From NCBI GenBank assembly GCA_910577105.1, contig CAJTMB010000022.1:1-55049 (forward strand): a stretch of 55,049 nt of DNA. The letters are read 5' to 3'. The translations under genes were made by a program, and so were the position numbers. This DNA is from an uncultured Lachnospiraceae bacterium. Its GTDB lineage: Bacteria; Bacillota; Clostridia; Lachnospirales; Lachnospiraceae. Of this stretch, positions 6,523 through 14,367 are shown piece after piece (the stretch's first letter is position 1; each line of letters begins with the position of its first letter). The notes under the pieces are model-generated. The model did not search any database. It was not told the DNA's origin and saw nothing but the letters and a program-made list of their open reading frames with translations.

Positions 6523-7041
6523 GTGGCGAGTCTCGTAGAAAATCTGATTAGCATTTTGGAGCAGGAAAGTACGGAGTATGAAGAACTGCTGGGATTATCA
6601 ATGAAGAAAACCCCGGTAATTGTAGCTGGGGATTTGCAGGTATTGCAACAAATCACGGATGAAGAGCAAAATGTGGTAAGCCGTATCAATCACCTGGAAA
6701 GCAAGAGGACAGAGGTGATTAAGGATATTGCCAACGTTATGAACAAGGATGTTAAAGAGTTAAAACTGGTGAATCTGATTCAGATACTTGAGGGCAGGCC
6801 TTCCGAAAGTAAGAAGCTTGCGGAAATTCATGACAGATTGAAAAAAGTCGTGGGGGATATGCAGCAGGTAAACAATCAAAACAAAGAATTGATTGCCCAT
6901 TCCCTTGAGATGGTGGAATTTGACATGAATCTGCTTCAGGCGATGAAGACGGCGCCGGAAACAGCCAACTACAATAAAGGCGCTTACAGTGCAGGAAATC
7001 TGATGGGCGTCGACAGGAGTGGCTTTGATGCAAAAAGTTAG
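6523..7041 (+). CDS. flgN: Flagellar export chaperone FlgN
   Basis: 172 residues, starting at GTG 6523 with GAGGTAA 5 bp upstream overlapping the flgM stop. Almost entirely helical (about 1-145), with the FlgN pattern LISILEQESTEYEELLGLS at the N terminus and DRLKKVVGDMQQVNNQNKEL in the middle. FlgN keeps the hook-filament junction proteins FlgK and FlgL soluble and hands them to the export gate; the two FlgK paralogues and FlgL encoded next are the obvious clients. The C-terminal 25 residues are Gly/Ser/Asn-rich and probably flexible. Confidence 0.88.
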   Translation: MASLVENLISILEQESTEYEELLGLSMKKTPVIVAGDLQVLQQITDEEQNVVSRINHLESKRTEVIKDIANVMNKDVKELKLVNLIQILEGRPSESKKLAEIHDRLKKVVGDMQQVNNQNKELIAHSLEMVEFDMNLLQAMKTAPETANYNKGAYSAGNLMGVDRSGFDAKS

Positions 7042-7064
7042 GTTCAATGACGTGAGGTGATAAT

Positions 7065-8723
7065 ATGCCACTGATGGGAAGTTTATATATTGGAGCATCC
7101 GGTTTACAGACAGGACAAAATGCGCTGAACACAACAGCGCATAATTTAACAAACGTAGATACAACCGGTTATACCAGACAACAAAGTCTTCTGGGTTCTA
7201 AGAGTTACATTACCCTATCCAGAAACCCCGCCGCTGTGTCCAACCAGCAGTATGGTCTCGGGGTGAATTATTCCGCAGTAAGACAAGTGAGAGATTATTT
7301 TCTTGACAAAACATACCGCAAGGAATCAGGACGCAGTATGTTTTATGAAGTATCCTCGGAAGTGTTGGATGAAGTGGAAACTTTGCTTGGTGAGATGAAC
7401 GGCAAGGATTTTCAGACTTCATTGACCAATCTCTGGACCTCTATCCAGGAATTGGCGAAGGACCCGTCCAGTTCCGTGAATCAGGGTCTTTTGGTGCAGC
7501 GCTCTTCTGAGTTTTTAAGCCGTGCTTCAGTTGTTTATAACGGATTGTGCACCTATCAGGACAATCTGAACATACAGGTCAAAGATAAAGTAAATACCAT
7601 TAATAAATACGGCAGGCAGATTTTGGAGTTAAATGAAGCGATAAGCAGAATTGAATGCGGCGGCGTGGAGCACGCCAATGACCTTCGTGACGCAAGGAAC
7701 CAGATTCTCGATGAGCTCAGCAAACTTTGCAAGATGAGTTATTCCGAGAATTCTCTGGGGCATGTTTCCGTGCAGCTGGAGGGAGTTGATTTTGTAAAAG
7801 GAGAAATGTGTTACGAAATCGGTTTGCATCAGGATGCGACAACAGGCTTCTATACACCGTTCTGGCCCCAGAATGCGGAATACACCATTATGCAGGACGG
7901 CTCCAAGAACTATGATATTACCCATGCAAAGGTGTTTGATTTGGAGCAGACAGTATCCTCAACCATGGATACCGATATCGGCGGACTGAAGGCAAGCCTG
8001 CTTGCAAGGGGGGACCACAGGGCAAATTATTCCGACATAGAAAAGGATTATGACAGCATTTCCCAGTCCATAGTCATGAATGTTCAGGCAGAGTTTGACC
8101 AGCTGATACACAATGTGGCAACCGCTATCAATAAAGTGCTGGCAGATGCCTGCGACCCTTCCCGCGGATATCTGTGTGACAGGGACGGCTCACCTTTGCA
8201 GTTGTTCCAGAAAGTGACAACCGATGGTTATGTGAAAAAGGTTGACGGGGCAGGAAATGAAACATGGGAGTACATGGAAGAGGATTACAGCGCTCCGGAT
8301 ACCATGTATACCATTAATAATTTGAAAATAAACAACCACCTTCTGCAGGAGTCATCCATGCTGGGATTTATGCTGGCGGACGGCAAGGCGGATTACAAAA
8401 CGGGCGAAGCGCTTAAGGCAGCTTTTACGGAAGAGTCGTACCGTTTAAATCCCAATGTGCAGAAAAAGACGACTTTGGTGGATTATTATACAGATTTGGT
8501 TTCCCAGGTAGGAAATACCGGTGATGTGTTTAAAAGTATTTATGCCAACCAGGAAGCGACCGTGGAGGCGACTTTCGGCGCCCGTGAACAGGTTGTGGGA
8601 GTAGCTTCCGATGAAGAACTTTCCAATATGATTAAGTTCCAGAATGCATACAATGCAGCCAGCAGATATATCAATGTTATCAGTGAAATGCTGGAACATG
8701 TCATCAATACACTGGCAGTTTAA
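7065..8723 (+). CDS. flgK: Flagellar hook-associated protein FlgK (first copy)
   Basis: 552 residues, normal for FlgK. The N-terminal rod/hook signature is clear (SLYIGASGLQTGQNALNTTA, then HNLTNVDTTGYTRQ) and the C terminus ends in the matching coiled-coil SNMIKFQNAYNAASRYINVI. It forms the first junction ring between hook and filament after secretion by the flagellar type III system. RBS GAGGTG before ATG 7065. The next gene is a second, diverged FlgK, so either the junction is built from two subunits or the copies serve different conditions. Confidence 0.93.
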   Translation: MPLMGSLYIGASGLQTGQNALNTTAHNLTNVDTTGYTRQQSLLGSKSYITLSRNPAAVSNQQYGLGVNYSAVRQVRDYFLDKTYRKESGRSMFYEVSSEVLDEVETLLGEMNGKDFQTSLTNLWTSIQELAKDPSSSVNQGLLVQRSSEFLSRASVVYNGLCTYQDNLNIQVKDKVNTINKYGRQILELNEAISRIECGGVEHANDLRDARNQILDELSKLCKMSYSENSLGHVSVQLEGVDFVKGEMCYEIGLHQDATTGFYTPFWPQNAEYTIMQDGSKNYDITHAKVFDLEQTVSSTMDTDIGGLKASLLARGDHRANYSDIEKDYDSISQSIVMNVQAEFDQLIHNVATAINKVLADACDPSRGYLCDRDGSPLQLFQKVTTDGYVKKVDGAGNETWEYMEEDYSAPDTMYTINNLKINNHLLQESSMLGFMLADGKADYKTGEALKAAFTEESYRLNPNVQKKTTLVDYYTDLVSQVGNTGDVFKSIYANQEATVEATFGAREQVVGVASDEELSNMIKFQNAYNAASRYINVISEMLEHVINTLAV

Positions 8724-8741
8724 TGATAGGAGGAAAAAGAG

Positions 8742-10664
8742 ATGCCTTCACAATTTTTTGGGTTAAACACAGCATATACAGGGCTTTTGGCGTCAAATGC
8801 GGCGCTCAATACAACTTCAAACAATATTGCCAATGTACAGACTCTGGGATATAGCAGGCAGCACGTGGTACAACAGGCGAGCGATGCCTTGAGGGTGTTC
8901 CAGACTTACGGCTGTGCGGGAGCAGGTGTGGATACACTTGCCATAGAGCGTATCAGGGATGAATTTTATGACAACAAATACTGGGATGCCAGCACTACTC
9001 TGGGTGAATACAGTATCAAGCAGTATTATATGTCACAGATTCAGACTTATTTTAAAGGCAGTATCACGGCGCCGGATTTTAAGAGTATTTTTGACCAGTT
9101 TTCCGTGGCAGGACTGCAAGCAGTATTGAAAAATGCGAGCAGTACCACCACTAAGGCGCAGTTCATCGGTTATGCCGGTGACCTGACGGACTATTTTAAC
9201 GGGATGTCAGGAAATCTGGAAAAAGTACAGAAAGATATTAATCAGGAAATCAAGTTGAAAGTGGATGAAATTAATTCCCTTGCAAATGAGATTGCTTCCC
9301 TTAGCAAACAGATTAATGTAATTGAACTTTCCGGTCCCAAGGCCAATGAATTGAGAGACCGGAGAACGGTTCTTCTGGACCAGCTTTCCCAGATAGTGGA
9401 TATTGAAACGCAGGAGATTCCCATTACGGATGCAAACAATCCGGAAAGGGAGACAGGAGCGTTCCGTTTTCTGGTAAAGATTGGCGGGGGACAGCTTTTG
9501 GTGGATACCAGCGAATACAGGCAGCTTGAGTGTGTGGCAAGAACCAGCAATGAGAAGGTGAACCAGACGGATATAGAGGGGCTCTATGATATCGTATGGG
9601 ATGACGGTCAGGATTTTAACATATACAGCGGTACGCTGGGAGGCTCCTTACAGGGGCTGGTGGAAATGCGAGACGGCAACAATTCAGAGAACTTCAGCGG
9701 TACTATTACCGCAACAGGCAGAACCGATGTTACTGCCGCTGATGGCAGTGTGAAAGCGCATGATACCGTGACGGTACAGGTATCCCACAAATATCTGCAG
9801 GATTTGAATAAGTGTAACCTTTCCGACACAGGCGGGATTATCAGTCTGGGCAGCCAGCAGTATTACTATGATTCATGGTCTTATACCTGCAGTTATGACG
9901 CAGCCGGTAATGCTACTTATTCATATACATTTGTGTTGTCGGACAACAGCTTAAATGACAGAAATCTGACCAACGACAGGGTGGGCAAGGTGGCGGAAAT
10001 TGGCACCAGCATTGATTATCAGGGAATTCCTTACTATATGAAGCAGATGAACGAATGGGTGCGTACTTTTTCCCAGAAGTTCAATGATATATTAAACAGC
10101 GGCTATGATGCATACGAGAACCCCGGCAATGATTTGTTTGCCGCTAAAATGGCAACCGGCGGTGAACAGTACTCTTTTGGAGCAATGTTCCGTTATGACA
10201 AACAGACATCAGGCACCATGACGGTGGGCGTGGGGGATGACAGCTATTACAAGATGACAGCCAAAAATTTCTCTGTCCTTGCGGCAATGATTGAGGATGC
10301 TGACCTTCTTGCAACCAAGAAAAAGTCTTCTGACGGTGTGGAGCAGTATAATGTCCTGACAGAAATTCAGGATATGATAAATGATAAAGAAAAGATGAAC
10401 TACAGAGGCTGCAAGGCAGGGGAATTTCTGGAGTGTATCCTTTCGGATGTGGCGTTGAACGCGGGAAATGCCAATACGTTCTGTGAAAATTATCAGAGCA
10501 TTGTCCAAAGTGTGGATAACCAGCGGATTTCCATCTCCGGCGTGGATGAAGACGAGGAAGCGGTTAATCTGGTAAAATTCCAGAATGGTTACAATCTGGC
10601 ATCCAAAATGATTCAGACTCTGACAGAAGTTTATGACAGGCTGATATTGGAAACCGGTGTGTAG
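8742..10664 (+). CDS. flgK: Flagellar hook-associated protein FlgK (second copy)
   Basis: 640 residues, 88 longer than its neighbour. It has its own full set of termini: FFGLNTAYTGLLASNAALNT, SNNIANVQTLGYSRQ and the C-terminal EAVNLVKFQNGYNLASKMIQ. The extra length lies in the central, surface-exposed region (about residues 200-480). AGGAGGAAAAAGAG precedes the ATG, 18 nt after the first copy. Both copies keep their conserved ends, so neither is decaying. It could be a second junction ring or an alternative FlgK; the family is certain and the division of labour is inferred. Confidence 0.92.
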   Translation: MPSQFFGLNTAYTGLLASNAALNTTSNNIANVQTLGYSRQHVVQQASDALRVFQTYGCAGAGVDTLAIERIRDEFYDNKYWDASTTLGEYSIKQYYMSQIQTYFKGSITAPDFKSIFDQFSVAGLQAVLKNASSTTTKAQFIGYAGDLTDYFNGMSGNLEKVQKDINQEIKLKVDEINSLANEIASLSKQINVIELSGPKANELRDRRTVLLDQLSQIVDIETQEIPITDANNPERETGAFRFLVKIGGGQLLVDTSEYRQLECVARTSNEKVNQTDIEGLYDIVWDDGQDFNIYSGTLGGSLQGLVEMRDGNNSENFSGTITATGRTDVTAADGSVKAHDTVTVQVSHKYLQDLNKCNLSDTGGIISLGSQQYYYDSWSYTCSYDAAGNATYSYTFVLSDNSLNDRNLTNDRVGKVAEIGTSIDYQGIPYYMKQMNEWVRTFSQKFNDILNSGYDAYENPGNDLFAAKMATGGEQYSFGAMFRYDKQTSGTMTVGVGDDSYYKMTAKNFSVLAAMIEDADLLATKKKSSDGVEQYNVLTEIQDMINDKEKMNYRGCKAGEFLECILSDVALNAGNANTFCENYQSIVQSVDNQRISISGVDEDEEAVNLVKFQNGYNLASKMIQTLTEVYDRLILETGV

Positions 10665-10684
10665 CGTGATATGGAGGTAAATAC

Positions 10685-12271
10685 ATGAGAATTACAAATA
10701 AAATTATGCAGAATAATAACCTGACGAATATCAATAATAATAAAATCATGCAGGATAAGCTGAGTACGATGATGTCCACAGGGAAAAAAATCAATAAGCC
10801 GTCGGATGACCCGGTTATTGCAATTCGTGCACTGCGTCTTAGGAGCAATGTGACGGAAGTGACACAGTATTTCGGAAAGAATATACCCGATGCTGAGAGC
10901 TGGCTGGATGTGACGGAAGGTGCTCTGAAAAATAATGCCCAGATTCTCACCAACATGATTGGCCAGTGTACAAAGGGAGCTAACGGAGATTTGACTTCCA
11001 AGGACAGGGAGATTATCTTAGAGCAGTTAAAGGCGCTTAGGGATGAAATCTATTCCACAGCAAATGTGGATTATGCAGGTCGCTTTGTTTTTGCAGGATA
11101 CAGGACGGATACGTCCATCGGTTTTCTGGCAGCGGATGACACCAAATATACCATCACCGAACAGCTTGATAATTCGGCGATTGACAGTATGACTTTTATT
11201 AAGACTACGGCACAGCTGGCAAACGGCGATGTTGTGGATATTAACGATATCAACCAGACCAATTACGCTGACATAGATGTTGCGGAAGCAGACGTGGATA
11301 AAGTTGAAGTGCATCGCATCCGTTTGGCGTATAATAATCTGAGTGACGGAATGGTTCCGACTATCACAAGGGTGACCGGCAAAGATGCTGCGGGAAATAT
11401 TACAACAGAGGATGTGGTGAATCCCGTAAATGTCTGCCATTCTTATGATGTGCCTACGGCGTACGAACTGGCGAGCCAGAATCCGGATGAGGTTTATTTT
11501 ATACCGGAAACCGGGGAAATGGTACTGGGAGAAAATGTTTACAGTAAAATGATGACTTACAAGGATTCGGCAACCACTGCCACCGCCAACGAAGGTGAAA
11601 TCCGTATTACTTATCAGAAAAATGAATGGCAGAAGGGTGACTTGCGGCCGGAGCATTATTATTCATGCACCGCAGAGGACAAAGACGGCAATACCATAGA
11701 TTATAATGAAGATTACCTCAAAGGCACTGATTATAAGAAGCAGGTAATAGAATATGACGTAGGATTTAACCAGACAATTCGGATTAATACGACGGCGGAT
11801 GAATGCTTTGAGCCGGGAGTCGGCAGGGAAGTAGATGACTTAATCAATGTGCTGGGAGAAGTGCAGGGGCTTGAGGAAGTGACAGAAAAGCTGGCATCCC
11901 TGTTGGAAAATGAAACGGATGACACGAAGAGGACAACATTGCAGTTGAGGCTGAAAGCAGCCAACAAAGCCCTGTCCTATGCAAAGGATAAAATGCAGAG
12001 AATGTTTGAGGGCGGTATCACTGCCATGCAGGGATATCTGGATGCCAACAATCTGGCATTGACAAACTGCGGTACGAGAAGTTCCAAACTGGAGTTGATT
12101 GAAAACAGGATGAGGGACCAGAAAACTACCTTTGAGACATTGCAGTCTGAAAATGAAGATATTGATATAACGGATGTGATTATTAATATGAAGAGTGCGG
12201 AACTGACATATTCCGCAGCGTTGATGGCAACCGGAAAAGTTGCACAGACAAATCTTCTGAATTTCATTTAA
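10685..12271 (+). CDS. flgL: Flagellar hook-associated protein FlgL, with long central insertion
   Basis: 528 residues, much longer than the roughly 300 of Bacillus or enteric FlgL. The N-terminal flagellin-like helix (MRITNKIMQNNNLTNINNNK, KKINKPSDDPVIAIRALRLR) and the C-terminal LTYSAALMATGKVAQTNLLNFI define it as the second hook-filament junction protein. The insertion (about residues 165-370) is rich in Asp, Thr, Asn and Tyr, as expected for an exposed domain that may carry sugars or bind mucus. RBS ATGGAGG. It ends the flgM-flgN-flgK-flgK-flgL run and is followed at 21 nt by fliW. Confidence 0.9.
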   Translation: MRITNKIMQNNNLTNINNNKIMQDKLSTMMSTGKKINKPSDDPVIAIRALRLRSNVTEVTQYFGKNIPDAESWLDVTEGALKNNAQILTNMIGQCTKGANGDLTSKDREIILEQLKALRDEIYSTANVDYAGRFVFAGYRTDTSIGFLAADDTKYTITEQLDNSAIDSMTFIKTTAQLANGDVVDINDINQTNYADIDVAEADVDKVEVHRIRLAYNNLSDGMVPTITRVTGKDAAGNITTEDVVNPVNVCHSYDVPTAYELASQNPDEVYFIPETGEMVLGENVYSKMMTYKDSATTATANEGEIRITYQKNEWQKGDLRPEHYYSCTAEDKDGNTIDYNEDYLKGTDYKKQVIEYDVGFNQTIRINTTADECFEPGVGREVDDLINVLGEVQGLEEVTEKLASLLENETDDTKRTTLQLRLKAANKALSYAKDKMQRMFEGGITAMQGYLDANNLALTNCGTRSSKLELIENRMRDQKTTFETLQSENEDIDITDVIINMKSAELTYSAALMATGKVAQTNLLNFI

Positions 12272-12292
12272 ACGAACGAAATGGAGGAAAAT

Positions 12293-12751
12293 ATGAAGGT
12301 AAACACTAAAATCTTTGGGGAAGTGGATATTTTAGAGGAAAGGATGATTACCTTTACAGGGGGGATTATCGGTTTTCCTGACTTGAAACAGTTTGCGTTG
12401 ATATATGATGCGGACAGGGGAACGGATTCGGGGATTCGCTGGCTCCAGTCCATACAGGAGCCGGGGTTTGCCATGCCGGTAATGGATCCGCTTGTAGTGT
12501 GTCCGGATTACAATCCGGAGGTGGAAGATGAACTGTTGCAGGAGCTGGGAGAGTTAAACAGTGATAATCTTCTGGTTTTGGTTACGGTTACGGTTCCGTC
12601 CGACATAACAAAGATGACGGTCAATTTAAAAGGACCGATTATCATTAATTCCGGAAGCAGAAAAGCGTGTCAGGTGATTGTGGAAGGCGATACGTATGCC
12701 GTAAAATTTCCGATTTATGATATTTTACAGGCGAATAAAGGGGGTGAGTAG
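12293..12751 (+). CDS. fliW: Flagellar assembly factor FliW
   Basis: 152 residues from ATG 12293, where GGAGG lies 4-8 nt upstream; the in-frame ATG at 12281 contains that RBS and is unlikely. FliW binds CsrA or flagellin: free flagellin sequesters FliW and frees CsrA to block flagellin translation. Family marks: KIFGEVDILEERMITFTGGI, GFPDLKQFALI, the central SIQEPGFAMPVMDP and the C-terminal NSGSRKACQVI. It lies directly before csrA, as in Bacillus subtilis, and the flagellin leader further on (33705-33737) shows the expected CsrA sites. Confidence 0.96.
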   Translation: MKVNTKIFGEVDILEERMITFTGGIIGFPDLKQFALIYDADRGTDSGIRWLQSIQEPGFAMPVMDPLVVCPDYNPEVEDELLQELGELNSDNLLVLVTVTVPSDITKMTVNLKGPIIINSGSRKACQVIVEGDTYAVKFPIYDILQANKGGE

Positions 12752-12973
12752 ATGCTGGCTTTATCCAGAAAGAAAAATGAAGCAATTATTATCAACAATA
12801 ATATCGAAGTCACGGTGCTGGAAGTAAAAGGCGACCAGGTTAAAATCGGCATTTCTGCTCCGAAAGAAGTACCCATTTACCGCAAAGAAGTTTATGTGCA
12901 GATTCAGGATGCCAATAAGGCTTCTGCGGATACTTCAGGCCTTGCTGCATTGGAAAATCTGCTTGGAAAATAG
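12752..12973 (+). CDS. csrA: Carbon storage regulator CsrA
   Basis: 73 residues. Complete CsrA fold: MLALSRKKNEAIIINNNIEV at the start, VKGDQVKIGISAPKEVPIYR with the RNA-binding Arg of the last strand, and a longer C-terminal helix as in Bacillus. It dimerises and blocks translation by binding GGA loops near ribosome-binding sites. The ATG follows the fliW stop codon with no gap and its RBS (GGGGGTGAG) is inside fliW, so the antagonist pair is made together. The flagellin mRNA is the expected target. Confidence 0.97.
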   Translation: MLALSRKKNEAIIINNNIEVTVLEVKGDQVKIGISAPKEVPIYRKEVYVQIQDANKASADTSGLAALENLLGK

Positions 12974-12987
12974 AGAAAAACGCAGGT

Positions 12988-13020
12988 AAAGGAGTCCGTT
13001 GCATGGACTCCTTTCATATT
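12988..13020 (+). terminator. Terminator after csrA
   Basis: AAAGGAGTCC (12988-12997) pairs with GGACTCCTTT (13005-13014), 7-nt loop, followed by a T-rich tail. It closes the flgM-csrA operon. Confidence 0.85.
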
Positions 13021-13065
13021 TTGCAAGGTTAACGAAATAACGTTTAAATAATTACAAAATTTGTA

Positions 13066-13094
13066 TTGACATTTCAATGTCTATAAAGTAGTAT
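13066..13094 (+). promoter_or_regulatory. Sigma-A promoter of the heptad-repeat gene
   Basis: TTGACA (13066-13071, consensus), 17-bp spacer, TAGTAT (13089-13094), 61 bp upstream of the ATG at 13155. The gene is therefore probably transcribed apart from the sigma-D dependent flagellar genes on either side. Confidence 0.75.
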
Positions 13095-13154
13095 GGTATT
13101 ACTCTCTTCCACATATCATGCCGGCGGAGAAGTATAATGGAAAGGAGGGATAAC

Positions 13155-13727
13155 ATGACGGATACAGAATTGATTTTACAAAAATTAGACTGCATACAAA
13201 ATCAAATAGATAATTTGGAAACAAGGTTTGATAATTTGGAAACAAGGTTTGATAATCTGGAAACAAGGTTTGATAATCTGGAAACAAGGTTTGATAATCT
13301 GGAAACAAGGTTTGATAATCTGGAAGCAAGGTTTGATAATCTGGAAACAAGGTTTGACAATCTGGAAACAAGGTTTGATAATCTGGAAGCAAGGTTTGAT
13401 AATCTGGAAGCAAGGTTTGATAATCTGGAAACAAAAGTTGACAATCTGGAAACAAGGATTGACAATCTGGAAGCAAAGGTCGACAATTTGGATATTAAAA
13501 TTGACAATGTGGAAATCGGACTTGAGGGAGAAATCCAGAAGGTATATGAAGTTGCATTAAAGAATGAAGAAGATATACGTCTGCTGTTTCCATTTAAGGA
13601 CCGAATCATTAATGTCAGTACCATAATTACCAGATTTGATGATTTGGAAGAACGACAAAAGCTGACGGAAGAAGTAGTGGCCGTACACAGTGGGGATATC
13701 CGTATGCTAAAAAACAGGTTGGGTTAG
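13155..13727 (+). CDS. Coiled-coil protein of tandem DNLETRF heptads, function unknown
   Basis: 190 residues from ATG 13155 (AGGAGG at 13142-13147). Residues 19-123 are about 15 heptads, most of them DNLETRF or DNLEARF, drifting to DNLETKV, DNLDIKI and DNVEIGL. With hydrophobic residues at two positions per heptad this should be a long parallel coiled coil of about 15 nm. The rest (125-190) is a charged helical tail without a membrane segment; there is no signal peptide. It stands alone between csrA and flaG with its own promoter and terminator. Similar repeat proteins are annotated as hypothetical in Clostridia. The function is not recognised; a cytoplasmic scaffold or ruler is possible. Confidence 0.8.
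   Translation: MTDTELILQKLDCIQNQIDNLETRFDNLETRFDNLETRFDNLETRFDNLETRFDNLEARFDNLETRFDNLETRFDNLEARFDNLEARFDNLETKVDNLETRIDNLEAKVDNLDIKIDNVEIGLEGEIQKVYEVALKNEEDIRLLFPFKDRIINVSTIITRFDDLEERQKLTEEVVAVHSGDIRMLKNRLG
13209..13523 (+). repeat. 21-bp tandem repeat array (about 15 units) inside the coiled-coil gene
   Basis: Each unit is close to GATAATCTGGAAACAAGGTTT and codes for one heptad. Units 1-10 are almost identical at the DNA level (differences are TTG/CTG, GAT/GAC and ACA/GCA); units 11-15 have diverged. Because the unit is a multiple of three, slippage or recombination changes protein length without breaking the frame. Confidence 0.93.
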
Positions 13728-13788
13728 AGGTGATAGAGGAAATGGAGACGTTTGGGAAAGGTTAATGGAAAAATGAAGAGGGAAAGGT

Positions 13789-13836
13789 AACTGCTGCTTT
13801 GGACGGAATTATCCGTATGCCGGCAGCAGTTTTTTT
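13789..13836 (+). terminator. Terminator after the coiled-coil gene
   Basis: AACTGCTGC (13789-13797) pairs with GCAGCAGTT (13823-13831); an inner stem ACGGA/TCCGT closes most of the loop; T7 follows. Confidence 0.82.
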
Positions 13837-13847
13837 GTGTTTAACTA

Positions 13848-13875
13848 TAAACTTATGGGCATTGTTGGCCGATAA
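13848..13875 (+). promoter_or_regulatory. Sigma-D/FliA-type promoter of flaG-fliD-fliS
   Basis: TAAA (13848-13851) and a perfect GCCGATAA -10 (13868-13875) are separated by 16 nt, one more than the usual 15. It lies 46 bp before the flaG ATG. The exact -10 match makes it the clearest sigma-D site in the window by that element. Confidence 0.8.
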
Positions 13876-13921
13876 AAAATTTAGAAAACTGAAAAGACGA
13901 TTTCACACGGAGGTGACTAAA

Positions 13922-14356
13922 ATGGCAATTGAACCATTAGGAAGTATTATGAGTGTGCATGCACAAAGCCAGGTACAGACAAAGCCGGTGTCACAGTCGG
14001 CTAAATCCTCAGCGGAATACACGGACGTTTCTGCCCAGGATAGCGTTAAACAGGTGGACAACACCATAAGCGTTGTGGACAATGCCCAGAACAAGGGTGG
14101 TTCCGGCAATGAAAAAGGCGGCGAGGGCAAACAGCCCAGTAATGAGCAGATTAGGAAAGCTGTAGAGGCGCTGAATAAGAAGATGTCAAATTCAGAGGCT
14201 ATATTTGGCATTCACGAAAAGACTAACAGAATAACAATTAAAATTGTTGACAAGGATTCCAAAGAAGTAATCAGGGAACTTCCGCCGGAAAAAACTTTGG
14301 ATATGATTGCCAAGGTCTGGGAACTGGCAGGCATTCTTGTGGATGAGAGAAGATAG
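13922..14356 (+). CDS. flaG: Flagellar protein FlaG
   Basis: 144 residues from ATG 13922 (GGAGGTG upstream); an in-frame ATG at 13799 lies in the terminator and is rejected. The C-terminal half is the FlaG domain: IRKAVEALNKKMS, then the two-strand FGIHEKTNRITIKIVDKDSK and the ending REIPPEK-like RELPPEKTLDMIAKVWE. The N-terminal 75 residues are Ser/Gln/Gly-rich and disordered. FlaG influences filament length and sits before fliD in many bacteria, as here. It shares the sigma-D promoter at 13848-13875. Confidence 0.93.
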   Translation: MAIEPLGSIMSVHAQSQVQTKPVSQSAKSSAEYTDVSAQDSVKQVDNTISVVDNAQNKGGSGNEKGGEGKQPSNEQIRKAVEALNKKMSNSEAIFGIHEKTNRITIKIVDKDSKEVIRELPPEKTLDMIAKVWELAGILVDERR

Positions 14357-14367
14357 GAGGACTGAGT

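Noticed and set aside
13099..13476. Minus-strand open frame with repeated LFPDYQT units
   Set aside because: It is the complement of the 21-bp repeat array. Repeats without stops open all frames; only the plus-strand frame has an RBS, a start and a sensible tail.
13209..13523. Regular repeats as a possible CRISPR array
   Set aside because: Units of 21 bp follow each other directly without spacers and keep an open reading frame; no cas genes are near.
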